DNA of 64,000 bases, from NCBI GenBank assembly GCA_032158295.1, contig CM063250.1, positions 6,249,001-6,313,000 on the forward strand. Reading direction: 5' to 3'. Position 1 is the stretch's first letter, and the number at the start of each line of letters is the position of its first letter. Shown in pieces: positions 1 through 10,604 of the stretch. Position numbers and translations under genes: made by a program. The notes under the pieces were generated by a model that was given only the letters and a program-made list of their open reading frames with translations, had not been told where the DNA came from and made no database searches. This DNA is from Pycnopodia helianthoides (lineage: Eukaryota > Echinodermata > Asteroidea > Forcipulatida > Asteriidae).

Positions 1-169
1 ACAACTAATCAGCAGGTTCTAAAGGTCGATATCTGGCGTTGTTCACAAGCCTCAAAGTCTGACGCCAGATGTTTGGGCCATTAGTCACATATTCCCTTAG
101 GAAATATCTACAGTATGTAGAGAATAGCAAACCATGTATATCAATTAGACGCTGTGAGTTTATTCTTAC

Positions 170-225
170 CTGTTCAATATCAGTGATAACGTCACCAGGA
201 TCAAATGATAATTCGTCTTCCCCAG
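170..225 (-). CDS. CTTN: cortactin exon, middle of SH3 domain
   Basis: Reads (T)[18 protein letters not shown], matching the SH3 core (human DDEISFDPDDIITNIEM). 56 nt, acceptor ttgattttcag, donor GAACAG|GTAAGA. The final exon with the DDGWWRG motif is not in bases 1-169 and must lie outside the window. Confidence 0.93.
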
Positions 226-3200
226 CTGAAAATCAAACCAAGTCTCATCGTAAGTCAAACAAAGTGGTAAGCATCTTGATTAACACCATTTAGTCTTTAC
301 AAAGTATGCCCATGTCCAATTGGCAGCTGCGACTACGGCTGTGACTGTTGCTATGGGCATCCAATGCTACACTGCTTTGAACACAACTCAAAGCCGTCTC
401 CGGCTACGGCTAGATTTCCGCATCATCATGCGCTCAAGTAGATAGGTTTTCCTTAGCCACACTCTTAACAACAGTTGAAGCCGGAATTGTAGCCGTTACT
501 GTAGACGCCAATTCAGATACGGCCTTAATCTCAGAAGAGCTACATTTGTCTTTAGGTCTTGCAGCGAGACTTTGCTCAATGCTTTTTCAATGGCAATGGT
601 CAACGAGTGCCAGCCTATCACATTCTATGACCTCAACTTGTAACATTTTAATAGACTAAATTATAATGCTGCCATCTTGTCTTTTTGGTATGCCTGTGTA
701 ATATGCCTGTGGATTTTTTCCACCATACTTTTTTGCAGGGAGCCTCTCTCATGTGATATTAAAAAAATTGAGATACAAATTTTTCGCAGCGATGCAGCGA
801 CGGTTTGTAATCTAGAACAAATTACCACATACTTGCTTGGTAATCATAGACAGCCACCGCTGTTTGACCATCCCCTGCGGTTTCTGGTGCAGCTCTTGGC
901 ATATCCTCATAAAGAGCGTCCTCTACAGGTGTCTGCTCAGGTTCAGGGACTACAAAACAAACAAAATTAACATCTTCAGAGACCAATTTCATAGACTGGT
1001 CCCCTGACTTTATCCGCAAGGATAAAGACAGGTACTGGTCTACAGGCCCGATGATTTCATTGGATGAATGTGCAGTGACGTAAGCTTTCCACGTCTGTGT
1101 TATGATTGGTCCGAGGTGATGTAATTTGTCAGCTTGCACTTTCGATCGTCTGCATGCAGCGTGTGCATACTGTTTGTACAACATGTGAGGTTGTTTTATT
1201 CACTATGTTATATGTGTGTACATGTACATGTGAGGTGACCGCGAATCTCCGCGTGAAATGAACTTAAGGTCAAAGGTAGATCTGGCGGCGTCCCGCCAAG
1301 CCGGTTTCTGGTGATATTCATGAGCCAACTTTCTGCGCTAATTGTTTAGTAACGTAAAGTAGACATGCGCACAAGCAAACATTCCTTGCTAATCTGCAAA
1401 ATACACCAACATTATTAAGCAGAATCATTGAGCTGCATCAGCAGAAAATATTGCTTAACAAATTTCTGCTAAGCAAAAATTAGCAGGAAACCAGTCCAAA
1501 ATGGTACATATGAAATTGTATTTTGGCTCGTAACCTATTTCTGGTAAGCACAATTACTTTTTTGCTTAGCTAAAGTAATTGTGCTTGAGTAACTCCAAAA
1601 AATTGGGCCCAACTTCATTAAGCTGCTTGAGCAGAAAATGATGCTCAACGATTTTCTGCTAAGCAAAAATCAGTAGGATACTAGTCACAAATGGTACATG
1701 TTGAATGATATTTGGGCTGGTAACCTTATTCTGGTAAGTATAGTTTTGTTATGCTTAGCTACTTTTTGTGCTTAAGCAGTTGTATGAAATTGGGCTTTCA
1801 CGATTTCATGCCTAGACCGATGCACAAGATGCTTCAAACACTTAAATCATGCAAACATATCATGTAGTAAACCAGGGATTTTCAAAACAAACAAAATCAC
1901 ACTGCCCACATAAAATTCTCATCTTCACAAATATGACGGCGGGTTGTCTGTTAAGTTGTCAAAACTTCATGAAACAGGGATGACCCAGTTTGTTGAATGT
2001 CTGCTCCGAATCATGTCGACTAAAACAAAAAGGCATTTAACAATTTTTTTCGACCCTAGCAAAGTCTTTCTCATTTCAGCTTTTTAGAAAGACTCTGCTG
2101 GGGTCGAAATGTGAGGCCATTAAAAAAAAAGATTGCATTTTCACCAAAGGTCCTTTTAGTTGGTAAAGCAGTTTGCAATCGCTTGTTCAATTTTTTGTAC
2201 TTTTTATTTGTATATATATATTTTTAAAAATTTTTGAAAAGTCAGTGAGTGTAAAAAATACTATGTAAAGAATGGCGAAATGAAAAAGTAGCATCTAAAG
2301 TTTTGTCAATGAGTGAATAACTCTCCGCTCACTGATGGATGAAATCAACTACCCCTCTCCAACAAGGAGTATTGATTTGTTGTTGTACTAGTCCTATCCT
2401 ATTAAGGGTTAAGGGCTACCTTGGCGTGGTATTTCTTCATACATATCAGCCGGCTCGGGCTCGGGCTCAGGCTGGCGATCAGGCTCAGGCTGGTATACAG
2501 GCTCGGGCTCATGCAACTCTTCGGCCTGCTGGCCCATATCACCTTCATTCATATAGTCTGCCTCCGCGTACATCTCAGAGTCCTCTACGGTGGGCTCGGG
2601 TTGAGGTCTGGTCTGGCGAGGTGGGGGTAGCTCAGGCGGTTGCTCTTCTTGTGGTTCTGGAGCTCGTCTTGGTTCCGGAGCTCGTCTCGGTTCTGGCTGT
2701 GGTTCGGGTTCTGGCTCTGGTTCCGGTTCCGGTTCCATATCTTGGTGCTGCTCTTTCAGCTTTCGCTGCCGTTCCTGTCAACCAAAGTTCAAAAGTGAAA
2801 TCTTTTTGGAACACATAGTTAAAACTCAAATAGCACTTCACAACCCTAAAGTTCTGGTACATTTATACATGTGTTGAAACGTAAACACTTTGGTAAACTT
2901 GGTCCATGAAATCTACCAAGACAATATGAGAATAATCATATACATCTTAATAAGTCCATCGAGGGACATGTTTGTTTTACCTCTTCTACTCTCTTGGAAG
3001 TTTCTTTCTCTTTTTCCTCCCTAGCCTGTCTCTTTTGCCTCTCTGACTCTGCTCTCTTGCGCGACTCCTACAACATCAGAACAAATGGAATAATCAGTTA
3101 TTCTGGGGATCCTTGAGAACCCTTGGTCTTTATCAGCCACTTGCAATCATAAGGGCTTCCCTTGGTCATTATCTGATACTTATGACCAGCAAGGGCTTCC

Positions 3201-6200
3201 CTTGGTCATTATCAAACTTTACTTATGACAAGTAAGGGCTTCCCTTGGTCATTACCAATTACTTATGACCAGTAAGGGCTCCCCTTGGTCATTTATCACC
3301 TACTTAACTTATGGCCAGTAAGGGCCTCCCTTGGTCAATATCAGCTACTTATGTCCAGTAAGAACTTCCCTCGGTCATTATCTGATACTTATGATCAGTA
3401 AGGGCCTCCCTTGGTCAATATCAGCCACCTATGACCAATAGCTGCTTACCTTGGTCATTACCAGCCCTTTTAGACCAGTCAGTGTATACTTCATTATGAT
3501 GATGATGATGCCTTCGACTAGTGAGACTTTTCCTCTTAGTTTATTAAATACAAAATCTCGAAAAGCTTCATTCAAACTAAATCCACCAAATCCAAATAAT
3601 CTCTGAGAAGAGTCGACTCCATAATTACCTCTTCTCCTGCCTTGGCCATATTTTCAAACTTGGCCTTGAGGTTTCCAGATCCACCAGAACCTGAAAATGA
3701 CAAACAAATACACAAATTAAGACCTAGCAGTAAGATTATAGTTGCCTTAATAATGCTTGGTGTAAAGTTTGCGCACAAGAACTACATCCCTGTATGAAGA
3801 TTTATTCCAGTACCTCTAATGAGACTAATTAGCACGAACGGCGAATCACTAAATTTGCCACTTTGCATTGTTTTCTTGAAGTGGCAAATCAAGTTTGGCC
3901 ATTTTCTCAATTCATTATATAGCACTGGCTCGGTGCCAAACATGCATGGTATGACTTTTGTGTTTTTACGAACAGGCGAATCTCTTGACCTATTTCATTT
4001 CAGGTTTCATGAACCGGTGAATCGCAATATGCAGTGATTTGTTCACAGCGCTCTACCTGTACGTCTGTTTTCTTCGTTTTCGCAAAGTGGCGAATGTGTT
4101 TAGGAATTAATAATTCATCAAAATGCTTGCACGATTGAAAATACACTGACAGTTCTGTACGACTGAAGAAGTCAGCTTTATTTTGGTAGTAAAGCAGTCT
4201 CCGGAACAGCAGTTTGAAAAATAGTTCAACTTCAAACGCGTTTTACTCTAACTTTGGCACGGTGCAGATTTGCCACTTCATGAGTGGCCGATATGATTGC
4301 CAACCCACTAATAAGCACATTACTTGGAGCCACTCTGGTGCGCTGGTACGAAGTGGTCACTCCCTGCATGTCCTCAAACGAGCCAGCCGACGAATCTTGC
4401 CGATCGCTCTGCACCCCAAACTTGCCACCAACCCCTTAGACATGTCCTTCTGGGAGGGGTGAAGCTCCACCTTACTGGACTCGTCAAACCCAGGGCAGCC
4501 TTGTCTTGTCTGTCGGTCTGAACGCCGTACTTTCCTCCAAAACCAGTTGCATAATCTGCGTACACAAGAGTACTTATAACTTGAGGAATTGTGTGGTGAA
4601 ATGATGTACTGAAATGGATGTTTCTTAAAATGTGGGACATTAATGAATGTGGGACATTAATGAGTATGAGAAAGTATAAGAAGTTCCAGACATTCTCATA
4701 TTTACCTTTCTGCGATGCATGTTTCTCCGTTTTCCCTTCGTATTCAAAGCCAACAGCAGCCTGGTCTACTCGATCTTTCTGAACGCCAAATTTCCCTCCA
4801 AAGCCTTTGGAGTGATCTATATATGTACAGAGAAGACAAGAAATGGATTTACAGACAAAGGTTAGAAACATTTCTGTTCATTCAGAGCTCAATCTCACTG
4901 TTCCACTTACAACAAGCAAAAACTGGCGTTCCCATTTATCTCACAACAAACATTGCTCAAAGGCAGCAGAAAAAAAACACTTTTAGGGCTAATTTAAAGT
5001 TGAACAGGGTCTAACAAGAATAAAATCTTTTAAATGATAACAATAATAGAATAGAATTACTAATTGAGCCAACGATTCACAACAAAAACACACAGAGCTT
5101 GGTAATGATAACTTAATAATAAATCAATCTTTCCTTCACATTTGACAATTTTCTTTTAAGAGTAAACACATAAACAGAACTAAAACATACCTTTTTGGGA
5201 GTCGTGCTGGGACAGTTTCTCCTGGTGATCCCATCCAACAGCAGACTGAAATGGTAAATTATTGTGCACAGTCAGTCAACATCATGTCAGTTAGATTATC
5301 ATAATTAAACCTGAGGGTTCTCACCGGGCACATGAGCTAGCTTATCGGGCCGATACAAACTAAGGACCATCCCTTCACCAAATAATCCGATATCAAATAA
5401 AACCTTCTCACCTTATCTTGTTTGTCCTTCTGCACCCGTACTTTCCACCGAAACCAGTTGAATAATCTATGTAGAGACATTAGCATTGGTTTAAGACAAG
5501 GAGCAGAGAAAATAGTAATCATTGGCCAATTCAAAACAATAATGCTTAAAAAAATAATAATAATTCAGAACCAAAACTCATAGAGAGATTTCATGTACAT
5601 GGTGTTACCGCAAAAGTTACTAGATTGTAGCTCCACCATGCAAAGTTGCAAATCCTACCCATGTAATGGTGTTACTGCAAAGCTTACTAGATTGTATCTC
5701 CACCATGCAAAGTTGCAAATCCTACTCATGTACATGGTGTTACTGCAAACCTTACTAGATTGTATCTCCACCATGCAAAGTTTCAAATCCTACCCATGTA
5801 CATGGTGTTACTGCAAACCTTACTAGATTGTATCTCCACCATGCAAAGTTGCAAATCCTACTCATGTACATGGTGTTACCGCAAACCTTACTAGATTGTA
5901 TCTCCACCATGCAAAGTTGCAAATCCTACTCATGTACATGGTGTTACTGCAAACCTTACTAGATTGTATCTCCACCATGCAAAGTTTCAAATCCTACCCA
6001 TGTACATGGTGTTATCGCAAACTTCTAGATTGTATCTCACACAATGCAAATCTACTCATGTGCATGTGTAGCAACTACTATTGATCTCCACCATGCAAAG
6101 TTGCAAATCCTACCCATGTACATGGTGTTACTGCAAACCTTACTAGATTGTATCTCCACCATGCAAAGTTTAAAATGCCATTTGATTACTTTACCAAAAA

Positions 6201-9200
6201 CTCAGACAAACTGTTGACCCCATGTGCAATGTAGTGCACATTTCAAGCGACACGCTTACTACAATTTTTCACATGTACTTTGACCCCCAAAATGGTGAGC
6301 GTGGCAGACAGTAGCATTGTGTGGCATTAGTGCAAGGACTATAAAAGACACACGTAATCCAAATTACTTTTATGAATCAGAGAAATTTTGTGGAGAGTCC
6401 CTACGTGTACATTTCGGTTAGAGTAGATTATAAACATAGACCTAAAATCTGAGATCAAACTACGCAAACCTTTTTGTGAGGCATGCTTCTCCGTCTTCCC
6501 AGTGTAGTCATATCCCACGGCCGACTTATCAACAAGGTCTTTCTGCACACCATACTTTCCACCGAAGCCCGTGGAGTAATCTTTCTGCGAGGCATGAGTG
6601 CTCAGTTTCTCCATGTGCTCATGACTTAACGCCGACTGTACGGTAGAAATCAAAAATTGAATTTTTTTTTAAAGGATAAAGGATACCCATATTTTCTAGC
6701 TCGAAGGTGTTTACCGCAACATCTCCAACCTTTAACCGACCCTTAAATAGATACAACTTTTATTTATTTGACTAAATATGTATTTAATATTCTTGAAGAT
6801 GAATAAACTAAAGGGGCAAGGTCTCAAAATGCTTGCTTAATCCTTTTTCTATCACTGTGTTTCTCAAGTATGTTTCTAGAGTAATAGGAGGGTTATTGTG
6901 AGCTTAAAGTTGTTACTAGTTTTGTTTCTTTTTGTTCCGGACCATCCAACTTCTTCATCTCCCACTTTGTCTAACCTTTCTACTTCTAAATAGGGAGACC
7001 TCCAATATTAGGGCTAGACAGCTCAGTTGGTAGAGCAACGGCATGTTAATCTGGAGGTTGCAGGTTCAAGTCCCGCTCTAGTCAAATTTTCTTTGTTCAG
7101 CCCAAAATTGATCTCTCTATTTCTTCTTAAAACCAACCTTGTCCATACGGTCCTGCTGGACACCAAACTTTCCTCCATAACCGTAAGAAGATTTGGGACC
7201 TTTCTCGAACTCATCTTTTTTCGATTTTGAGTCGTCTTCTTTCACCTCTTCTCTCAAGGCACCAATACTGGAATAAAATGGCAAATTTAACGTTTAAAAG
7301 AGCAACCATCGAATGCAGTGTCTGGAAACGACTAGCAGTACGCAATTGTTGCCTTTTACCGTTACTTCATTAATCATCATTCGACTGCTGTGCAGGCGAC
7401 CACAAGTTATTTCTCTGATGTATCCTGAGCTATGTCAGAATCATGTATGGGATTAACATTCTTTCTGTCTCTTCAAAGCAGTTTTTAGATTTTAGCCTAC
7501 AAAATGTGGATTGGCGATCCGTCTTCGTTTCCTTGCCATAGGATGGAGTGACCAGGCACTTGATCTTGTAGGTTCCGCTCTGCTCATTCTAAAGGACAAG
7601 TCCAATGAGTTGTAGTTGTTGTGTTGTTGTTAAAGTGGATGTATATAGGTAGCTTGGTGCTCGTTTTTCCCGATTGACCTGTAAGGGATGTGGCTCATGC
7701 AATTGATGCCCCAACATGATCCGGTAGCACGTTGTGGCAAAAGCACTGGGAAACTTTACAAATTCATTACTTCACCAAAGTCAAATAAAGTCTAACTTAT
7801 TCACCCCACCCACTAAACAAGCAGAACCAGAGTAGATAAAGTAAAAGGAACTTTCTTAACATACAAGCAGCTTTGTATTTTGCAAAAAGAAACACAAACA
7901 CAACAATGAATGGCCACCACAAAACAGGTCTGATGCTTTATTTTTCAAAGGGCAAGAGCACCAAGGCGCTTTCTCCTTGGTAAGGGCACCTTTATGAGGA
8001 AACTTTCAATTTCTATTGGAACTTTCAAGGGGCACCAAGGCAATGACCAGGGGCAACAGAGGCAACCGTGCATTACCAGGCCTGTACAAAACTTTGTGCA
8101 GTATTTATTAAGTTTTCTATGGCACTATGTAGTACTTTTTTTAAAGAGGACATCAGCTCATCAGCTGAAAAGTTGCATTCCTGTGGTTACCACCATGACC
8201 TAAGGATTCTTAGACTAACCTTATGGCCCCCTGACGGCCTGAACCTTCCACAGTTTTGGATCCCCATCGCTGTTCTGTTCACTTACATCATTCTGGAAAA
8301 GAAACAAAATAATTGCTTACATGAAACCCAGTCAAATTGCAATAGTAATAATAGTGGCTTCTTATATGGCGCTCAAATCCGTCACTGAGTGATTGCTCAT
8401 GCACTCCAACATTATTACCCCTGGTCACTGTGGCCCATTTCATTCCTTTAAAACCACCTCGGCTCCCTGGGAGTATACAGCCTGTACTGCTAAGTATGAT
8501 AGCGCCCCAAGCCTAATTCAATCACAAGACCATCTCTGCCCTCACAAGGTTACCCATTTACCCCCTGGGTGATGAGAAGCAATTACAGTTAAGTGTCTTG
8601 CTCAAGGACACAAGTGTCATGACCGGGATTCGAACCCACACCCTGATGACTGAACCCCCAGAACTTCGAGTCCAGACTTGAGTCAAATGCACTCAGACCC
8701 GCTCACCACAACATCGACACTTCAACTTAAGTTTAAATCATGCCATCATGTTCAATTGGAAAGTTTGATAGTTTGAGCACGAGCGCAGACGGCAACGCGT
8801 GTTCGAAGTTAACAAATCTGCTCCTTGAACAAGATGGCGATAAACTACAGTGAGGTGCTTTGTTAGCTTAAAGCATTCATAATTCACAAAGGAGTGTTCT
8901 CCTTGATTATGTTACCAGCCTCGATCTCCCAGTGATCATAGCTCTCCCACTCAACAATTCCATTACCTTAGACTACATTACTGGCTGTTCAGAACTTATT
9001 CCATTTTTTTACGGCCTAAAATAAATACTGAAACTGATCATTTTACTTTGTTGTTAAATCGTAATTAAGATTGCTCCTTTGTTCCCCGCACAAACTTTAT
9101 CTACGCATGCGTTGCCTTACCACAAAGTCAGGATCCGTTTCCCAGTCGTCATCGTCATCTTGAACATTCGATGTGACTTTGGCACCAGTCTGAGAGCGCC

Positions 9201-9204
9201 ACAT
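170..9204 (-). CDS. CTTN: cortactin (src substrate, Arp2/3 activator), spliced, C-terminus outside window
   Basis: Cortactin binds Arp2/3 and F-actin and stabilises branched actin at the cell cortex, lamellipodia and adhesions. Thirteen exons on the minus strand join in consistent phase to about 529 residues. In order: acidic N-terminus with the DDW Arp2/3-binding motif (residues about 19-22), five full 37-residue cortactin repeats (typical core [11 protein letters not shown]) plus one half repeat, a charged linker helix, a region rich in Glu-Pro dipeptides, and an SH3 domain beginning [19 protein letters not shown]. The SH3 is cut at 170; about 35 residues should lie to the left. Human cortactin has 6.5 repeats and 550 residues, so 5.5 repeats is slightly short but normal for invertebrates. 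As given, the frame is broken by four one-base deletions (near 8273, 5436, 4488 and 4431), although all splice phases agree once these are ignored. Recognition is very secure; intactness is not. Confidence 0.95.
303..538. repeat. palindromic MITE (AGGCCGTATC... family), cortactin intron
   Basis: Left GCCCATGTCCAATTGGCAGC, right end reverse complement AGGCCGTATCTGAATTGGCG; internal TACGGCTACAGC-type motifs. Same family as 37317 and 58477. Confidence 0.65.
833..949 (-). CDS. CTTN: cortactin exon, start of SH3 domain
   Basis: Reads [19 protein letters not shown], then [14 protein letters not shown]: the RT-loop ALYDY motif of the C-terminal SH3 that binds N-WASP, dynamin and WIP in the family. 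117 nt; acceptor gttttgtag, donor CAA GCA A|GTATGT. Confidence 0.93.
1424..1795. repeat. palindromic MITE (GGGCCCAATTTCAT family), two adjacent copies, cortactin intron
   Basis: Copy 1605-1795 has inverted ends GGGCCCAACTTCATTAAGCT and AGCAGTTGTATGAAATTGGGC with inner TTCTGCTAAGCAAAAATCAG and TGGCT/TTATTCTGGTAAG. A less complete copy lies at 1424-1604. Confidence 0.75.
2420..2774 (-). CDS. CTTN: cortactin exon, Glu-Pro dipeptide-rich region
   Basis: Opens [13 protein letters not shown] (end of helix), then a run of EP dipeptides (about 6 in a row near 2690-2738), arginine-proline patches, an acidic stretch with several tyrosines ([14 protein letters not shown]) and a second EP-rich block. 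It takes the place of the vertebrate proline-rich, tyrosine-phosphorylated segment. The tyrosines in acidic context could be Src-type targets (inference). 355 nt, acceptor ttgacag, donor CAAG|GTAGCC. The plus-strand reading of the same bases is a compositional shadow. Confidence 0.93.
2981..3067 (-). CDS. CTTN: cortactin exon, charged helical linker
   Basis: 29 codons beginning [20 protein letters not shown]: almost all Arg, Lys, Glu and Gln, as in the predicted helix between repeats and proline-rich region. Phase 0 at both ends. Confidence 0.93.
3112..3478. repeat. tandem repeat, about 40-45 bp units, in cortactin intron
   Basis: About eight imperfect copies of a unit containing AGTAAGGGCTTCCCTTGGTC followed by ATTATCTGATACTTATGACC. 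Units vary by a few bases. No spacers, so not CRISPR-like. Confidence 0.85.
3629..3690 (-). CDS. CTTN: cortactin exon, linker ([20 protein letters not shown])
   Basis: Matches the family segment around TSNIRANFENLAKEKEQED that follows the repeats. 62 nt; acceptor attttcag, donor GAG|GTAATT. Confidence 0.92.
4324..4555 (-). CDS. CTTN: cortactin exon, repeats 5 and 5.5 plus linker, two one-base deletions
   Basis: Begins [20 protein letters not shown], continues (after a missing base near 4488) [20 protein letters not shown], then (after a missing T near 4431, GGGTTGGTGG for GGGTTTGGTGG) [20 protein letters not shown] and a linker ending [11 protein letters not shown]. 232 nt as given; the phases demand 234. 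Compare human [19 protein letters not shown] followed by NASTFEDV. Confidence 0.88.
4706..4816 (-). CDS. CTTN: cortactin exon, repeat 4 (exactly one 37-residue unit)
   Basis: 111 nt encoding [20 protein letters not shown] then [17 protein letters not shown]. One exon equals one repeat, with the same phase (one base) at both ends, the arrangement that lets repeats be gained or lost by exon duplication. Confidence 0.95.
5191..5245 (-). CDS. CTTN: cortactin exon, second half of repeat 3
   Basis: Reads [18 protein letters not shown], intact; compare human [18 protein letters not shown]. Acceptor catttcag, donor AAAAAG|GTATGT. Leaves with one base. Repeat 3 is split between two exons, as in other animal cortactin genes. 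Confidence 0.94.
5412..5466 (-). CDS. CTTN: cortactin exon, first half of repeat 3, one-base deletion
   Basis: Encodes [11 protein letters not shown] then should read VQKDKQDK, but TACGGGTGCAG lacks one G (TACGGGGTGCAG would keep frame). 55 nt as given against the 56 required by flanking phases. Acceptor acatag, donor AAG|GTGAGA. Confidence 0.87.
5588..6176. repeat. 68-bp minisatellite in cortactin intron
   Basis: Eight to nine head-to-tail copies of a 68-bp unit starting CATGTACATGGTGTTACTGC and including ACTAGATTGTATCTCCACCA (spacing 5727 to 5795 is exactly 68). One copy near 6020-6110 is deleted. The same unit recurs at 24752-25245. Confidence 0.93.
6470..6635 (-). CDS. CTTN: cortactin exon, second half of repeat 1 and repeat 2
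   Basis: Reads [18 protein letters not shown], then [20 protein letters not shown] and [18 protein letters not shown]. Frame intact, 166 nt, leaves with one base (G) that completes the Asp starting the next repeat. Confidence 0.95.
7011..7083 (+). repeat. tRNA-like SINE head in cortactin intron
   Basis: GGGCTAGACAGCTCAGTTGG (A box), an anticodon-position GTT, GGTTCAAGTCC (B box) and CTCTAGTC acceptor-like end. It is followed by a tail with TTCTTTGTTC and CCCAAAATTGA shared with the copies at 28580, 34091 and 42985. Acceptor-stem mismatches argue for a SINE rather than a working tRNA-Asn gene. Confidence 0.75.
7138..7267 (-). CDS. CTTN: cortactin exon, start of repeat 1
   Basis: Reads [12 protein letters not shown], a lysine-rich stretch, then [20 protein letters not shown], closely matching the first human repeat ([15 protein letters not shown]). 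130 nt, enters with one base and leaves in phase 0. Acceptor ttattccag, donor AAG|GTTGGT. Confidence 0.93.
7925..8084. mobile_element. CAGGCCTG-family MITE, diverged copy in cortactin intron
   Basis: Begins CAGGTCTGATGC, contains TTGGTAAGGGCACCTTT and GGGGCACCAAGGCAATGACC, ends ATTACCAGGCCTG. Flanks ACAAAA/TACAAA are only approximately duplicated. Confidence 0.65.
8220..8292 (-). CDS. CTTN: cortactin exon (NDVSEQ...), contains a one-base deletion
   Basis: Acceptor ttttccag before AATGATGTAAGT; donor ATAAG|GTTAGT. It begins NDVSEQ, then the frame slips: the sequence reads GAACAGAACAG where GAACAG(G)AACAG would give [20 protein letters not shown], matching the family (human NDVSEKEQRWGAKTV). 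Length 73 nt; 74 would fit both neighbouring phases. Read literally it ends in a TAA stop. Confidence 0.85.
8335..8720 (-). mobile_element. tRNA-derived SINE, minus strand, in cortactin intron
   Basis: Reverse complement shows GTGTGGGTTCGAATCCCGGT, CTTGTGTCCTTGAGCAAGAC and ACTTAACTGTAATTGCTTCT, ending GACGGATTTGAGCGCCATAT. Same superfamily as 11904 but with a different middle (TGTATACTCCCAGGGAGC). Confidence 0.82.
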
Positions 9205-9225
9205 GGTAAGCGGGATTTAGCGATA
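9121..9225 (-). CDS. CTTN: cortactin exon with start codon (NTA acidic domain)
   Basis: ATG at 9204 begins [10 protein letters not shown] and the exon ends in [13 protein letters not shown], the Arp2/3-binding acidic motif (human has [10 protein letters not shown]). Donor GTG|GTAAGG at 9120. Bases 9205-9225 are 5' UTR behind an acceptor (tgtccccag), so at least one untranslated exon lies upstream toward 10400. It was not located. Confidence 0.93.
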
Positions 9226-10489
9226 CTGGGGACAGAAAAACAAACAGAGTAGGTTACGTCAAGTAAGCTCTAGATTTTGATGCCCAGTTACTAAGGTAGC
9301 AGAGTAGTACATAGTCCGAGTTACTGGACCAAACAACCTTTTTTTTTTTTTTAATATTTTGGACATTAGCATACGTATGTAGCCTACATACTGATAATGT
9401 CCAAGTGTTAAGCATTGTAGGGTCCAGTAACTTGGACAATACAGTTCATAGCTAATTGAGAGATCTTTTGATAAAAAATGCAGACTCCAGTTGCCAGCAA
9501 GCAGTGACTTCTCTCGCTGGATATTATTATTATTGATTATATCAGAAGTAGAACAATCAAGTCAACCTTCACATCTCTACACCGGACTCCCTTAGCTTTA
9601 CCCCCATCATGCCCCCCCCCCCCCCCCACCAACACAACGACGTCCTGTCCCACACCAGGCACCAGGTCAATCCTGACCCATACCCATGATACCCGGTGAC
9701 CTGTACTAGTGTAACTGTTCACAGTGCCTGAACGCCACTGCCGTATCCTGGCTAGTCAGACGACCCAGACACATTTCAGGTTCTGAATCTGACTGCCCTG
9801 GTAGAGTTGGCAAAGACCCGAGTATCCATCCCGACCTTGCATGAAACATCACGCCAAGTAAACTTGCTTCATTCATCATGATTAATGCTTGTCTCAATGC
9901 AAACTTCGATCTCAATAAATCAATGTACTTTGTATTTGTTTTAAACAGTCACACTGAACCTGAACCTGCTGAGATAACCTACCACACTAGTCACTAACCA
10001 GTTAAGATTTTAAAGTCCGATCACTGAAACAGCGAAGAGAGGGACGATGCTGCTGATCTCTCGAGTAAGGAAGTGTGACGACCGCTGGCTGGAGCCTGTG
10101 TATCGATGGGGTGGCTTCGTAGAATTTGTGAGGTGGGTGTTCGCGGAATCACTTCCTGGTTTGATTTGCTACTCTACGTGTAGTTGGTGTCAATAAGGGT
10201 TCAAGTTAATATTCGATACTATATCTTTTATCGTGAATGGTTCTTCGTTACCAATCACTCAAAGCATATTATTACTTTCAATCTCCAAATAAACATTATT
10301 AAACGAAGGAGAGGTGCTGTTTTAACTTATCACAACCCTAGAAACTTCTGCAGGAACTACCTGACTGACTGCTCTAGCTACTACGGACCTCGCCTCCCCG
10401 CCAACACAAATAATAAGAGGACGACCCTCCTCCTCTGAGAGCTAGAGGGCGACAAACACAGTTTCGTTGCTGTCATACTTGAATTGAAG
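9226..10489. promoter_or_regulatory. head-to-head cortactin/parvin promoter interval
   Basis: Only about 1.29 kb separates the two start codons (9204 on minus, 10490 on plus), so both promoters and both 5' UTRs must fit here unless an untranslated exon overlaps. The interval contains a poly-C run near 9610-9627 and relatively CpG-containing sequence at 10020-10150 and 10380-10460. No TATA box was assigned. A shared bidirectional promoter is inference from spacing. Confidence 0.55.
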
Positions 10490-10604
10490 ATGGCGTCGTC
10501 TCCGACCAAAACTTCAACATTAAAAAAGGAGAAAAAAGACGAGTCCTTCCTCGAGAAAGTAACAACACTCGGGCGGAGGAAAAAGATTAAAGACCTTAAA
10601 GAAG
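10490..10604 (+). CDS. PARVA: parvin exon 1, start codon
   Basis: ATG in context ttgaagATGGCG; reads MASSPTKTSTLKKEKKDESF, then LEKVTTLGRRKKIKDLKE. The lysine-arginine-rich start matches alpha-parvin. Donor GAAG|GTAGGT, leaves with one base. Confidence 0.94.

Noticed and set aside
2339..2818. 159-codon plus-strand frame
   Set aside because: Antisense of the Glu-Pro coding region of cortactin; the repetitive GGTTCTGGCTCTGG composition keeps several frames open.
3112..6176. CRISPR-like direct repeats
   Set aside because: The repeats are contiguous with no unique spacers, imperfect, and in introns of an animal gene.
7011..7083. functional tRNA-Asn gene
   Set aside because: The A and B boxes are good, but the acceptor stem GGGCTAG/CTAGTC has mismatches, position 33 is C instead of T, and a common SINE tail follows in every copy.
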